A stretch of DNA of 9,396 nt from Campylobacterota bacterium. Its GTDB lineage: Bacteria; Campylobacterota; Campylobacteria; Campylobacterales; Sulfurovaceae. The position numbers were made by a program, and so were the translations under genes. Below the pieces are notes generated by a model. The model did no database searches. It worked only from the letters and a program-made list of their open reading frames with translations, and had not been told where the DNA came from. Where the stretch lies: the NCBI GenBank assembly GCA_030595845.1, contig JAUVCL010000077.1, positions 1-9,396 on the forward strand. The letters are read 5' to 3'. Shown in pieces: positions 1 through 7,146 of the stretch (positions within the stretch are counted from its first letter, which is position 1; each line of letters opens with the position of its first letter).

Positions 1-1
1 T

Positions 2-1258
2 AAGGGAGAGAGTACTACACAGCAGATGTATGTGATCAGACTTCAAAACTCCAATGTTGAAGAGATGGAAAAGATCATGAGTAAACTGATCTCGCAAATG
101 AATAATGTTGCGGTCAAGAAGCCTAAAAAGGGGGGAACTCCTCCCAGTAAAGCAATGGTAGTCTCAGATATAGAAAGAAATGCCTTGGTCCTACTTGCCA
201 CAGCTGAGCAGATGAAAAATATCAGAGATACCATACGTAGAATCGATATTCCTAAGGTTCAAGTCTATGTGAAAGCGAAGATTATTGAAGTAGATAGCGA
301 TATGGCGGAGCAGATCGGGTTTAAGTATGGCTTTAATGGAGGGGCTATTACCTCTTCGGGTCTTTATACACTTGCGGGGAATATGGGGGCCTCTGCTCTG
401 CAAATGTCTCCGGCACTTTTAGGCTTTTTGAATACGAATAATTCTACTACAGTTTTAGATAATAATGGTAATGCTATTACCACAACGGATCCGGCATTTA
501 AGTTTGATGCAACGGACCAAGTCTTTGCTTTAGGAGCAACACTTGATCTTTTACAGAGAAATGGTGCCGCCCATCTTTTATCTGAACCTTCTGTTTTATG
601 TACGAACAATAAAGAAGCAGAAATCTATGTAGGCCAGACCATGTCTATTTTGACTGCAGCACAGCAGTCTACATCGGGTGTTTCAAATGTAGTAAATAAT
701 TATTCAAGAGAAGATATAGGGCTTACCTTAAAAGTAAAACCAAGACTCTCAAGCAATAACCAGGTAACTTTGGAAGTAGAAGTACAGATTGAAGACCTTG
801 ATCCCTCTTCGGAGCAGATAGCAGATAGACCAACCACAACAAAAAGGACTGTGAAAACCAATGCGATCGTAAAAAATGGGAAAACGATCATTTTGGGTGG
901 CTTGATCAAAAGAACTGGAGGGGTAGGGATATCTACAGTACCGTATTTGTCCCAAATCCCTATTTTAGGTGAGTACCTTTTTACACATAACTCAGATATA
1001 GAACGTGAACAGAATGTGGTTATTTATCTTACGCCTTATATCGTAAGAAAAAGTGGTGATCTGCAAAAACTAAAAAATATGCTGTCTGAACTTGATGAAG
1101 TACAGGCAAGATACAACAAACTTGTGGAAAAAGCGTTGGGAAAGAATACAGGTGAAGTATATGAAGAACCGAGTGTTGTCTCTTCAAGCTCTGCCCCTGC
1201 AAGCAATAGAATAAGAAGAACGCACCAAGATAATCTTGATTTATTAAGCGGGGATTAG
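2..1258 (+). CDS. gspD: Secretin, type II secretion GspD-like (5'-truncated by window edge)
   Basis: Outer-membrane secretin, the multimeric pore through which a type II secretion or competence pseudopilus system moves its substrate. The frame is open from base 2 and reads through the ATG at 26, so that ATG is internal and the true start lies left of the window. Bases 26-280 encode the end of a periplasmic N domain, with ERNALVLLAT and RRIDIPKVQVYVKAKIIEV typical of the last N repeat. About 500-1050 is the secretin core, with LLSEPSVLCTNNKEAEIYVG, KNGKTIILGGLI and the signature VPYLSQIPILGEYLF (938-982). The C-terminal part (about 1060-1140) is charged and helical, as in GspD proteins. The stop lies 2 nt before the likely gspE start, so the genes are translationally linked. 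The missing N terminus (signal peptide, N0/N1) prevents a firm choice between GspD and the Campylobacter competence secretin CtsD. Confidence 0.9.
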   Translation, partial: KGESTTQQMYVIRLQNSNVEEMEKIMSKLISQMNNVAVKKPKKGGTPPSKAMVVSDIERNALVLLATAEQMKNIRDTIRRIDIPKVQVYVKAKIIEVDSDMAEQIGFKYGFNGGAITSSGLYTLAGNMGASALQMSPALLGFLNTNNSTTVLDNNGNAITTTDPAFKFDATDQVFALGATLDLLQRNGAAHLLSEPSVLCTNNKEAEIYVGQTMSILTAAQQSTSGVSNVVNNYSREDIGLTLKVKPRLSSNNQVTLEVEVQIEDLDPSSEQIADRPTTTKRTVKTNAIVKNGKTIILGGLIKRTGGVGISTVPYLSQIPILGEYLFTHNSDIEREQNVVIYLTPYIVRKSGDLQKLKNMLSELDEVQARYNKLVEKALGKNTGEVYEEPSVVSSSSAPASNRIRRTHQDNLDLLSGD

Positions 1259-1260
1259 TG

Positions 1261-2772
1261 ATGCAGTTTCCTAGCCTAACAGATGTTAACCTTGAACCGC
1301 TATGGGAAGAGGAGATCAATCATAAGTTAGCATTGAAACATGCTTTACTTTTTTCTACGATCAATGGGGTTAAAACTTCTATCGTAGAAAAAAAATCTTT
1401 GGGAGATGCCCTGAATTATTTGGCAAAACTTTCACTTGATTATCCTATTAACATGCTGGATGAAGCAAGTTTTGAACGCTTAAATAATAAATTTTTAGAG
1501 ATACAGACAGGTACAGATTTTGAAGAGATGTCCACAGCTTCAGACGAACTTATAGAAGTTGAATCAGATCTTTTGGAGTTTATCCGTAATTCTCAAGACT
1601 TGCTCTCAAGTGAAGAATCTGCCCCTATCATTAAACTGGTCAATTCACTTTTTTTTCAGGCACTTCAAAAAGGAGCCTCTGATATTCACATTGAAAGTGG
1701 AGAGAAAAAAGGTGAGGTACGTTTACGTATAGACGGGGCACTTAAAAAACACCTTGACCTTGACAAAAGTATTGTAAGCTTGGTGATCAACCGTATTAAA
1801 GTCATCTCAAACCTCGATATCTCAGAAAAAAGACTGCCTCAGGATGGTCGTACACAATTAGCCATTTCAGGTAAGAGCATTGATGTTAGGGTTTCGGTTC
1901 TCCCTACCTATCATGGTGAAAGAATCGTGATGCGGATACTCTCGCAGACAGAGCATATCCCGACGTTGGAGTCATTGGGCTTTGTAGAAGAAATTACCAA
2001 AGACCTCTATAAACTCCTCAATCATGCACATGGCATGATCCTGGTAACAGGACCAACCGGTTCGGGTAAGTCAACCACACTGCATGCCTGTTTACAGCAT
2101 GTGTCAACACCCGATAAAAATATTATTACGGTAGAAGATCCGGTTGAGTATAATGCAGATAACATTTCTCAGATCCAGGTAAACAGTAAGGTAGGACTTA
2201 CCTTTGCCGCGGGTCTACGTTCGATTTTGAGACAAGATCCGGATATTATCATGGTAGGTGAGATCCGTGACTCTGAGACTGCTGATATTGCACTGCGTTC
2301 AGCACTGACAGGTCACCTTCTTCTCTCCACCCTACATACCAATGATGCCACTTCTTCGTTAAGCCGTTTGATGGATATGGGTATTGAAAACTTTCTTATT
2401 TCCTCTACCCTTCTGGGGGTTCTTGCTCAAAGGTTGACCCGTAAACTTTGTGTACACTGTAAGGAACAAACAAAGCTTAGTCCTGCCATTGCAGAAGAGA
2501 TATCTCTTCCTGAAGATAAATACTATTTTAAATCTGTAGGCTGTACTGAGTGTGACTTCACCGGATATAAAGGAAGACAGGCCATTGGTGAACTGTTTGT
2601 GATCAATGCTTCAGTCAAAGAGATGATGAAAGATGGATTTAATGATCATCAGGTAAGAGAAGCGATGAAAAAGAACGGTATGAAAACCATTGCAGACAAA
2701 CTAAAAGATATGCTTTTGGCAGGAGAAACCTCTTATGAAGAAGCCATACGTGTCGGACTCATGGATGGCTAA
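1261..2772 (+). CDS. gspE: Type II secretion/pseudopilus assembly ATPase GspE
   Basis: Cytoplasmic hexameric ATPase that powers pseudopilus assembly at the inner membrane. The 503-residue product has the usual GspE length, shorter than PilB. An N-terminal GspE-type domain (about 1-90) precedes the motor. Walker A is GPTGSGKST (264-272, K270). The Asp box is TVEDPVEY (290-297). Walker B is IIMVGE (329-334, E334). The His box is TGHLLLSTLHTNDA (350-363). A zinc-binding tetracysteine is complete: C397xxC400 and C428xxC431. All catalytic motifs are intact. I chose ATG 1261 over GTG 1258 because GTG overlaps the gspD stop and GGGGA (1250-1254) sits 6 nt before the ATG; the difference is one residue. 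It lies directly after the secretin gene and overlaps the pseudopilin gene, as expected for one operon. A role in DNA uptake (CtsE-like) instead of protein secretion cannot be excluded. Confidence 0.93.
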   Translation: MQFPSLTDVNLEPLWEEEINHKLALKHALLFSTINGVKTSIVEKKSLGDALNYLAKLSLDYPINMLDEASFERLNNKFLEIQTGTDFEEMSTASDELIEVESDLLEFIRNSQDLLSSEESAPIIKLVNSLFFQALQKGASDIHIESGEKKGEVRLRIDGALKKHLDLDKSIVSLVINRIKVISNLDISEKRLPQDGRTQLAISGKSIDVRVSVLPTYHGERIVMRILSQTEHIPTLESLGFVEEITKDLYKLLNHAHGMILVTGPTGSGKSTTLHACLQHVSTPDKNIITVEDPVEYNADNISQIQVNSKVGLTFAAGLRSILRQDPDIIMVGEIRDSETADIALRSALTGHLLLSTLHTNDATSSLSRLMDMGIENFLISSTLLGVLAQRLTRKLCVHCKEQTKLSPAIAEEISLPEDKYYFKSVGCTECDFTGYKGRQAIGELFVINASVKEMMKDGFNDHQVREAMKKNGMKTIADKLKDMLLAGETSYEEAIRVGLMDG

Positions 2773-3388
2773 CCGTAAGGCATTTACACTCATTGAAGTC
2801 CTTATCTCTATAGCCCTTATGGGGATAGTCATTGTGGCTCTTTTTTCTTCTGTCGATCTGCTTCAAAACTCCAATGAACATCTTTTAAAGTATCTGAAAA
2901 AATCAAAAAAGATCACTAAAGCCACTAAAACACTCTATTTTGACATGATTAGTTCTGATGGGAATATCAGTATTAAAAAAGATGAATTTAGCAGAGTCTG
3001 TATGGAAGAAACAAGAAATTCTCTCTATGCTATACCTTCGGCAAAAGTATGCTGGGTGGTACTCAAAAAAGATAAAACACTGGTACGTGTGGAAGGGAAT
3101 TCCTATCTTTTGCCCTTACGTGTAGATGATCGTGTTGAAGTAGACATGATTATGAAAGGGGTATCGCTGTTTGATGTCTATCATGAGAAAGATAAAGTTT
3201 TGGTAGTACTTCAGCAAGAAGGAAAAGAACCTATTACCTTTATGCTGCAAGGGGTGAGTAAAGCTGAAAAAAAGAAAAAACCCATCAAAAACCCAATAGT
3301 GACACCCGCCACAACCTTAGACCCAGCAGTTCCTCCTCCTTCGTCAACCCCTACGACACCAACTGCTCCGGTTCTCACCAAAGAATAA
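2765..3388 (+). CDS. Prepilin-type N-terminal cleavage protein (minor pseudopilin) with Pro/Thr-rich tail
   Basis: Probable minor pseudopilin (GspI/J/H-like position) that would be processed by prepilin peptidase and added to the pseudopilus. The class III leader MANRKA is followed by FTLIEVLISIALMGIVIVAL, with the conserved Glu at mature position 5 and one hydrophobic helix. The residue before the cleavage point is Ala rather than Gly, which I recall as common in Campylobacterota prepilins. The start is ambiguous. ATG 2765 gives a normal 6-residue leader and overlaps gspE by 8 nt but has a weak ribosome site. ATG 2735 has AGGAG (2721-2725) 9 nt upstream and would give a 16-residue leader and 217 residues. 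The soluble domain (about 30-175) shows no motif I recognise. The last 30 or so residues are Pro/Thr/Ser-rich, suggesting a disordered tail or linker. Family membership is sure; the exact pseudopilin type is not. Confidence 0.85.
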   Translation: MANRKAFTLIEVLISIALMGIVIVALFSSVDLLQNSNEHLLKYLKKSKKITKATKTLYFDMISSDGNISIKKDEFSRVCMEETRNSLYAIPSAKVCWVVLKKDKTLVRVEGNSYLLPLRVDDRVEVDMIMKGVSLFDVYHEKDKVLVVLQQEGKEPITFMLQGVSKAEKKKKPIKNPIVTPATTLDPAVPPPSSTPTTPTAPVLTKE

Positions 3389-3410
3389 AAAGGAACAGAG
3401 TCTAAATCTA

Positions 3411-3423
3411 TTTTCGCTACAAT
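3411..3423 (+). promoter_or_regulatory. Probable promoter of the HerA-like ATPase gene
   Basis: TTTTCGCTACAAT ends in a -10-like box TACAAT (3418-3423). It is T-rich just upstream, the form used by Campylobacterota housekeeping promoters, which often lack a -35. It would start transcription near 3430, about 29 nt before the chosen ATG at 3459. No terminator hairpin was found between the pseudopilin stop and this site, so read-through from the gsp operon is also possible. Confidence 0.45.
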
Positions 3424-3458
3424 AATTGATAGTTATTTTTAATATGAAGGATACAGTA

Positions 3459-5783
3459 ATGCAAGACGTGTATGAAAAGCTAGGGTTGTTTTATCTGGGT
3501 AAGGATATTAATAAAGAGAGTATGGAAGCCACAGAAGCGCTTACCTTATTAAAAAATAAAAACTTTACTACGCATGCTGCGATCATCGGAATGACAGGTT
3601 CGGGGAAAACAGGACTTGGTGTGAGTATTATTGAAGAAGCAGCTATCGATAATATACCTTCTATCATTATAGATCCTAAAGGCGATATGGGTGATCTGTG
3701 TTTGACGGATCCTACATTTTCGGCTAAATCTTTTGAACCATGGGTTAAAGATGAAGCAAAAGAGGGTGATGTATCAGAGTATGCTCTAAAAATAGCGCTC
3801 ATGTGGAAAGAGGGGATTGAAAGTTTTGGACAAGATATTCAACGTGTAGAAAAATTCCACTCTGTAAAAAAGACCATTTATACACCAGGATCTTCAGCAG
3901 GAGTAGCAATAAACATTATGTCTTCACTGGAGACACCTCCTGCTCAAATCATGGAAGATAGCGATACTTTTTCTTCTTATCTGAAGAGCACTACAAGCTC
4001 TTTACTTTCCCTAGTTGGAATACATGCAGATCCTTTAGATTCAAAAGAGTATATTCTTTTAGCTCAGATCATTACAAAATCATGGCTCTCAAAAGAAGAT
4101 CTCACTATTGAAGGTATCATCGGGAAAATCATCAACCCTTCTTTTTCAAAGATCGGGGTACTGCCTTTAGATACTTTTTACCCTCAAGATGCACGTTTTA
4201 AACTGGCTACCAAATTTAACTCCCTTCTTGCAAGTCCAAGTTTTTCTCTTTGGTTAAAAGGGGACAATCTAGATATACAAAAATTACTTTATGATGAGAA
4301 GGGTAAAGCGAAAGTAGCCATTTTCTCCATCTCTCATTTGAATGATGAAGAGCGTATGTTCTTTGTCACACTTTTGCTCAACAAATACATTGCGTGGATG
4401 CGTCGTCAAAGTGGAACATCAACACTCAAGACCCTGCTGTATATGGATGAAATATTCGGCTTTTTCCCTCCGACGAAAAATCCACCAAGTAAAGAGCCTA
4501 TGCTCCTACTTTTAAAACAGGCACGAGCTTTTGGTGTAGGCATTATATTAAGCACACAAAACCCTATAGATCTTGACTATAAAGGTTTATCTAACATTGG
4601 TACATGGTTTATAGGAAGATTGCAAACTACCCAGGATATCAATAGGGTGATCGACGGACTAGGGGGAAAGATAGGATCAAGTTATGATAAAAGTGAGATT
4701 AGACAACTTTTATCCAACCTTCAAAAGAGGACATTCTTTTTAAAGAGTGCACATTTAGAGGATATTCGTCTCTTTACTACAAGGTGGGTACTCTCTTATC
4801 TGAAAGGACCACTCAAAAAAGCAGAAATATCTACGCTTATGGAGAGACAAAAAGAGAAACAAAATATACAGAAGGAGAGTATGGATACCATTATACGAAA
4901 AGGTGAAGCTCTGGGGAGTATTCAACATATTGATGACTCAATACCTCAGTATTATGAACCAGATATCATGGAAAAAAACATCTTTTCTCCTACGCTTTGT
5001 GCAAAATCAACCATACATTTTTACAGTCAACGCAGAGGGATAGATGAAGAACGAATATCTCTCCTCTCTTTTGCTTTGGAAGGAAATGAACAAGGTATCT
5101 CTTGGGATGATGCCAGAGAAGAAAGTGATTTTACAAATTTTCCGTATTCTCCGCCTAAAAATGCAAAATTCCATACGCTGCCTAAAGTTATCTTAGAAGA
5201 TAAAGGACTTAAGAAAGCCATAAGAGAACTCAAAGAGATGCTGTATCAGGAAGAACACTTAGAACTTTACCGTTGTATCTCTCCTAAAATGGAGTCTAAA
5301 GTTTCGGAATCTAATGCAGATTTTGTAGTCAGAGTACAAGATAGTCTTAATGATAAGAAAGAGCAGCAGATAGAAAAACTTCAAACACGTTATGCAAGTA
5401 AAGAGAAAACACTATTAAATAGACTTACGAGGGCAAAAGAGCGTATAGCCAAAGAATCATCAGACTCTACCTCTTCCATGATAGAAGCAGGGATCGCAGT
5501 TTTAGGGGCACTTTTTGGACGTGCTAGCCCTACTAAGATAGGACGTGCGGTGAACAAAGGCAGTAAGATACTCAAAGAGCGTGGTGAGATGAGCAGAGCA
5601 GAAGAGCGTTTAGCAGAAGTCCAAACAGATATTGAGACATTAGCGTATGAACTGGAAGATAAAATTGATGTATTACATGAAAAATTTAATGTCGATAATT
5701 GTGAAATAGAAAGCTTTAAAGTCAAACCGCGTAAGACAGATATAGATGTGGAGATTTGCGCGATTGTTTGGAGAGCTACATAA
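3459..5783 (+). CDS. HerA/FtsK-like ATP-binding protein with C-terminal coiled coil, function unknown
   Basis: A 774-residue P-loop ATPase of the HerA/FtsK superfamily (DUF87/DUF853-like). Walker A is GMTGSGKT (44-51, K50), followed by IIIDPKGDMG. Walker B is LLYMDE (326-331, D330/E331). A polar sensor-like STQNP (365-369) leads into DLDYKGLSNIGTWFIGRLQT, where R387 is a candidate arginine finger. Other family-like blocks are YTPGSSAG (141-148), HLNDEERMFF and LLLLKQARAFGVG. The C-terminal third is charged and helical: a coiled coil at about 632-665, a Gly/Ala-rich stretch AGIAVLGALFG (677-687), and a second coiled coil at about 712-743. There is no signal peptide. ATG 3459 is chosen because GAAGGA (3446-3451) lies 7 nt upstream; ATG 3444 and TTG 3426 have no ribosome site. 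The family is, from memory, widespread and annotated only as ATP-binding protein. DNA translocation is inferred from fold relatives, not shown. No NurA, SIR2 or other nuclease gene is adjacent. Confidence 0.85.
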   Translation: MQDVYEKLGLFYLGKDINKESMEATEALTLLKNKNFTTHAAIIGMTGSGKTGLGVSIIEEAAIDNIPSIIIDPKGDMGDLCLTDPTFSAKSFEPWVKDEAKEGDVSEYALKIALMWKEGIESFGQDIQRVEKFHSVKKTIYTPGSSAGVAINIMSSLETPPAQIMEDSDTFSSYLKSTTSSLLSLVGIHADPLDSKEYILLAQIITKSWLSKEDLTIEGIIGKIINPSFSKIGVLPLDTFYPQDARFKLATKFNSLLASPSFSLWLKGDNLDIQKLLYDEKGKAKVAIFSISHLNDEERMFFVTLLLNKYIAWMRRQSGTSTLKTLLYMDEIFGFFPPTKNPPSKEPMLLLLKQARAFGVGIILSTQNPIDLDYKGLSNIGTWFIGRLQTTQDINRVIDGLGGKIGSSYDKSEIRQLLSNLQKRTFFLKSAHLEDIRLFTTRWVLSYLKGPLKKAEISTLMERQKEKQNIQKESMDTIIRKGEALGSIQHIDDSIPQYYEPDIMEKNIFSPTLCAKSTIHFYSQRRGIDEERISLLSFALEGNEQGISWDDAREESDFTNFPYSPPKNAKFHTLPKVILEDKGLKKAIRELKEMLYQEEHLELYRCISPKMESKVSESNADFVVRVQDSLNDKKEQQIEKLQTRYASKEKTLLNRLTRAKERIAKESSDSTSSMIEAGIAVLGALFGRASPTKIGRAVNKGSKILKERGEMSRAEERLAEVQTDIETLAYELEDKIDVLHEKFNVDNCEIESFKVKPRKTDIDVEICAIVWRAT

Positions 5784-5794
5784 AATAATGGAGG

Positions 5795-5819
5795 GTAAAA
5801 GGAGATACTCTCCTTTTAC
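5795..5819. terminator. Bidirectional intrinsic terminator between convergent genes
   Basis: A perfect 11-bp inverted repeat with a TAC loop: GTAAAAGGAGA (5795-5805) and TCTCCTTTTAC (5809-5819). Read on either strand it is an A-tract, a GGAGA core stem and a TTTT tract, the layout of a two-way rho-independent terminator. It lies 12 nt past the ATPase gene stop and 11 nt past the pyrE stop, so it can end both transcripts. Confidence 0.72.
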
Positions 5820-5830
5820 AAAAAAGTAAT

Positions 5831-6436
5831 TTAACCCTTACTCCCCGGTTTGATAGCAGTACCACCCTCTTTACACATAGGACAGGCATCAGGAGTGAAC
5901 ATTTCAAAGGTAAAATCATCCAGTGCAAACAATGGAACATTGCCTGGTAAAGCACATTCCGATTTTGCTGTGTCATTTCCACCAACACGCTGACAAAAGC
6001 CTCTGTTGGCCAGTGATGCAAATGCAACGACTTTCCCACCCAATGCTTCAATCGCCTGCGCAGCTTTTAATGCAGAACCACCCGTGGTAATGATATCTTC
6101 ACAAATGATGATCTTCTCACCTTTTGCTACTTCAAATCCACGACGCAGCTCCATCCCACTTTCTTTTTTCTCCACGAAGATAGAACGCACATTTAAAGAT
6201 CGAGCAAGTTCATATCCGGCAAGTACACCACCCAAAGCAGGGGCACATACTGTATCTACTTCAATACCGGCATTGTTTATCATGGAAGCTAGTGCATCGG
6301 TAAGGAGAGAAGCTTTTTTAGGGTTTTCAAGTACTTTTGCACTTTGAAGATATCGGTTAGAGTGGTTACCGCTAGCTAAGAGAAAATGACCTTCAAGGAG
6401 GGCATTTGCATCTTTGTATGCTTGTTCAACATTCAC
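5831..6436 (-). CDS. pyrE: Orotate phosphoribosyltransferase
   Basis: Cytoplasmic enzyme of de novo pyrimidine synthesis that joins orotate and PRPP to give orotidine 5'-phosphate. The 201-residue protein has the PRPP-binding signature IIICEDIITTGGSA (109-122, E113/D114) and an upstream APALGGVLAGYELAR block (65-79). It also has FVEKKESGMELRRGF, the flexible-loop region around the catalytic site. A C-terminal CPMCKEGG with C185 and C188 is followed by an IKPGS end, a form I associate with the thermophile/Campylobacterota PyrE subgroup; a structural metal role for the cysteines is a guess. The start is GTG 6436, only 2 nt after the frr stop, with AAAGG (6444-6448) 7 nt upstream. The next in-frame Met is residue 52, too late. 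It is the last gene of the secG-frr-pyrE run and is co-transcribed with frr. Confidence 0.95.
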   Translation of the reverse strand: MNVEQAYKDANALLEGHFLLASGNHSNRYLQSAKVLENPKKASLLTDALASMINNAGIEVDTVCAPALGGVLAGYELARSLNVRSIFVEKKESGMELRRGFEVAKGEKIIICEDIITTGGSALKAAQAIEALGGKVVAFASLANRGFCQRVGGNDTAKSECALPGNVPLFALDDFTFEMFTPDACPMCKEGGTAIKPGSKG

Positions 6437-6438
6437 GA

Positions 6439-6996
6439 TTATACCTTTAAAATATCAGATTCTTTTGTTTTAAAAGCTTCTTCTATTTTAGCAATATGCT
6501 CATCTGTTATTTTTTGGATCTGATCTTGGCCCTTTTTAGAGTCATCTTCCCCGATCTCTTTGTCTTTTTCAAGCTTTTTGATCTGGTCATTACCATCTTT
6601 TCTCATATTCCTGATAGAAATTTTTGCATGTTCAACCATGCCTTTTGCCTGTTTAACGATCTCTTTTCTCTGATCAGATGTCATTGGCGGGAAAAAGAGT
6701 TTAATGAAGTCACCGTCATTATTTGGATTCACACCAATGTTTGCTTCCTGGATGGCTTTTTCAATCACAGGTAGAAGTGTTTTTTCCCAAGGTGTAATAC
6801 TGATTGTTGTAGCATCTGTAGCAATCACATTTCCTACCTGGGTCAAGGCAGTCATCGTACCATAATAGTCTACTTTGATATTGTCTACAATTCCTGTTGT
6901 GACTTTTCCTGTTCTCAGTGTTGCAAAGTCTCTTTTGAGAGCATCAATACCCTTGTCCATATTTTCAGTTGTGTGGTCAAAAATTTCATTTACCAT
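6439..6996 (-). CDS. frr: Ribosome recycling factor
   Basis: Cytoplasmic factor that, with EF-G, splits post-termination ribosomes so that the subunits can be reused. The 185 residues match the normal family length exactly. Landmarks are an N-terminal helix ending in LRTGKVTTGIVDNIKVDYYG, then the middle domain with SITPWEK and IGVNPNNDGDFIKLFFPP. The long C-terminal helices follow, with MTSDQRKEIVKQAKGMVEHA and RNMRKDGNDQIKKLEKDK. Nothing is missing. ATG 6996 is supported by AAGGAGA (7004-7010) 7 nt upstream. The gene sits 2 nt before pyrE, so the two are translationally coupled, and 150 nt after secG, where a hairpin and a possible promoter lie. Pairing an essential translation gene with pyrE is a conserved arrangement rather than a functional pathway. 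Confidence 0.97.
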   Translation of the reverse strand: MVNEIFDHTTENMDKGIDALKRDFATLRTGKVTTGIVDNIKVDYYGTMTALTQVGNVIATDATTISITPWEKTLLPVIEKAIQEANIGVNPNNDGDFIKLFFPPMTSDQRKEIVKQAKGMVEHAKISIRNMRKDGNDQIKKLEKDKEIGEDDSKKGQDQIQKITDEHIAKIEEAFKTKESDILKV

Positions 6997-7034
6997 AACA
7001 TTCTCCTTGGGATTATCTCGAATTATTTAGGGAG

Positions 7035-7040
7035 ATTTTA
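7035..7040 (-). promoter_or_regulatory. Possible -10 box for frr-pyrE
   Basis: On the minus strand GGGTAAAATCTCC contains TAAAAT (7035-7040), preceded by an A-rich run. It would start transcripts near 7028, about 32 nt before the frr ATG. It is weaker than the TATAAT boxes elsewhere in the window. Its position just past the hairpin that follows secG makes an independent frr-pyrE promoter plausible. Confidence 0.35.
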
Positions 7041-7117
7041 CCCTTTTTTACCTTGTTATTACCCCAAGAAGTAAATATCTAAACTTTTGAAAGGATGTGA
7101 GTGTCTAGAAGAAAGAT

Positions 7118-7141
7118 ATCAAGAAGGAAGCCCTTCTTGAT
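7118..7141 (-). terminator. Hairpin after secG, probable terminator
   Basis: A perfect 10-bp inverted repeat, ATCAAGAAGG (7118-7127) and CCTTCTTGAT (7132-7141), with a 4-nt loop. It starts 6 nt downstream of the secG stop. In the minus-strand transcript it is followed by the pyrimidine-rich ATCTTTCTTCT, an imperfect U tract. It would end or attenuate secG transcription before frr. Confidence 0.6.
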
Positions 7142-7146
7142 CAATA

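Noticed and set aside
41..56. The 16-mer CTTCAAAACTCCAATG occurs here and again at 2861-2876
   Set aside because: Both copies lie in coding sequence and encode LQNSN in unrelated proteins. There are no flanking similarities, so coincidence is the simplest reading.
3426..3458. Upstream starts TTG 3426 or ATG 3444 for the HerA-like ATPase
   Set aside because: Neither has a ribosome site, while ATG 3459 has GAAGGA 7 nt upstream; TTG 3426 would also lie just before the predicted transcription start.
3459..5783. HerA-type defence system (HerA-SIR2, HerA-DUF4297 or HerA-NurA)
   Set aside because: The neighbours are a pseudopilin gene and convergent pyrE, with no effector or nuclease gene beside it, and the surrounding genes are core rather than a defence island.
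5776..6051. Minus-strand open frame inside the pyrE region (91 codons)
   Set aside because: It is an out-of-frame shadow of pyrE, whose protein is clearly recognisable; no ribosome site or family resemblance.
6006..6347. Plus-strand open frame antisense to pyrE (113 codons)
   Set aside because: Composition is that of a mirror of pyrE codons, with no start signal. The same holds for frames antisense to frr, secG, gspD and the ATPase gene.
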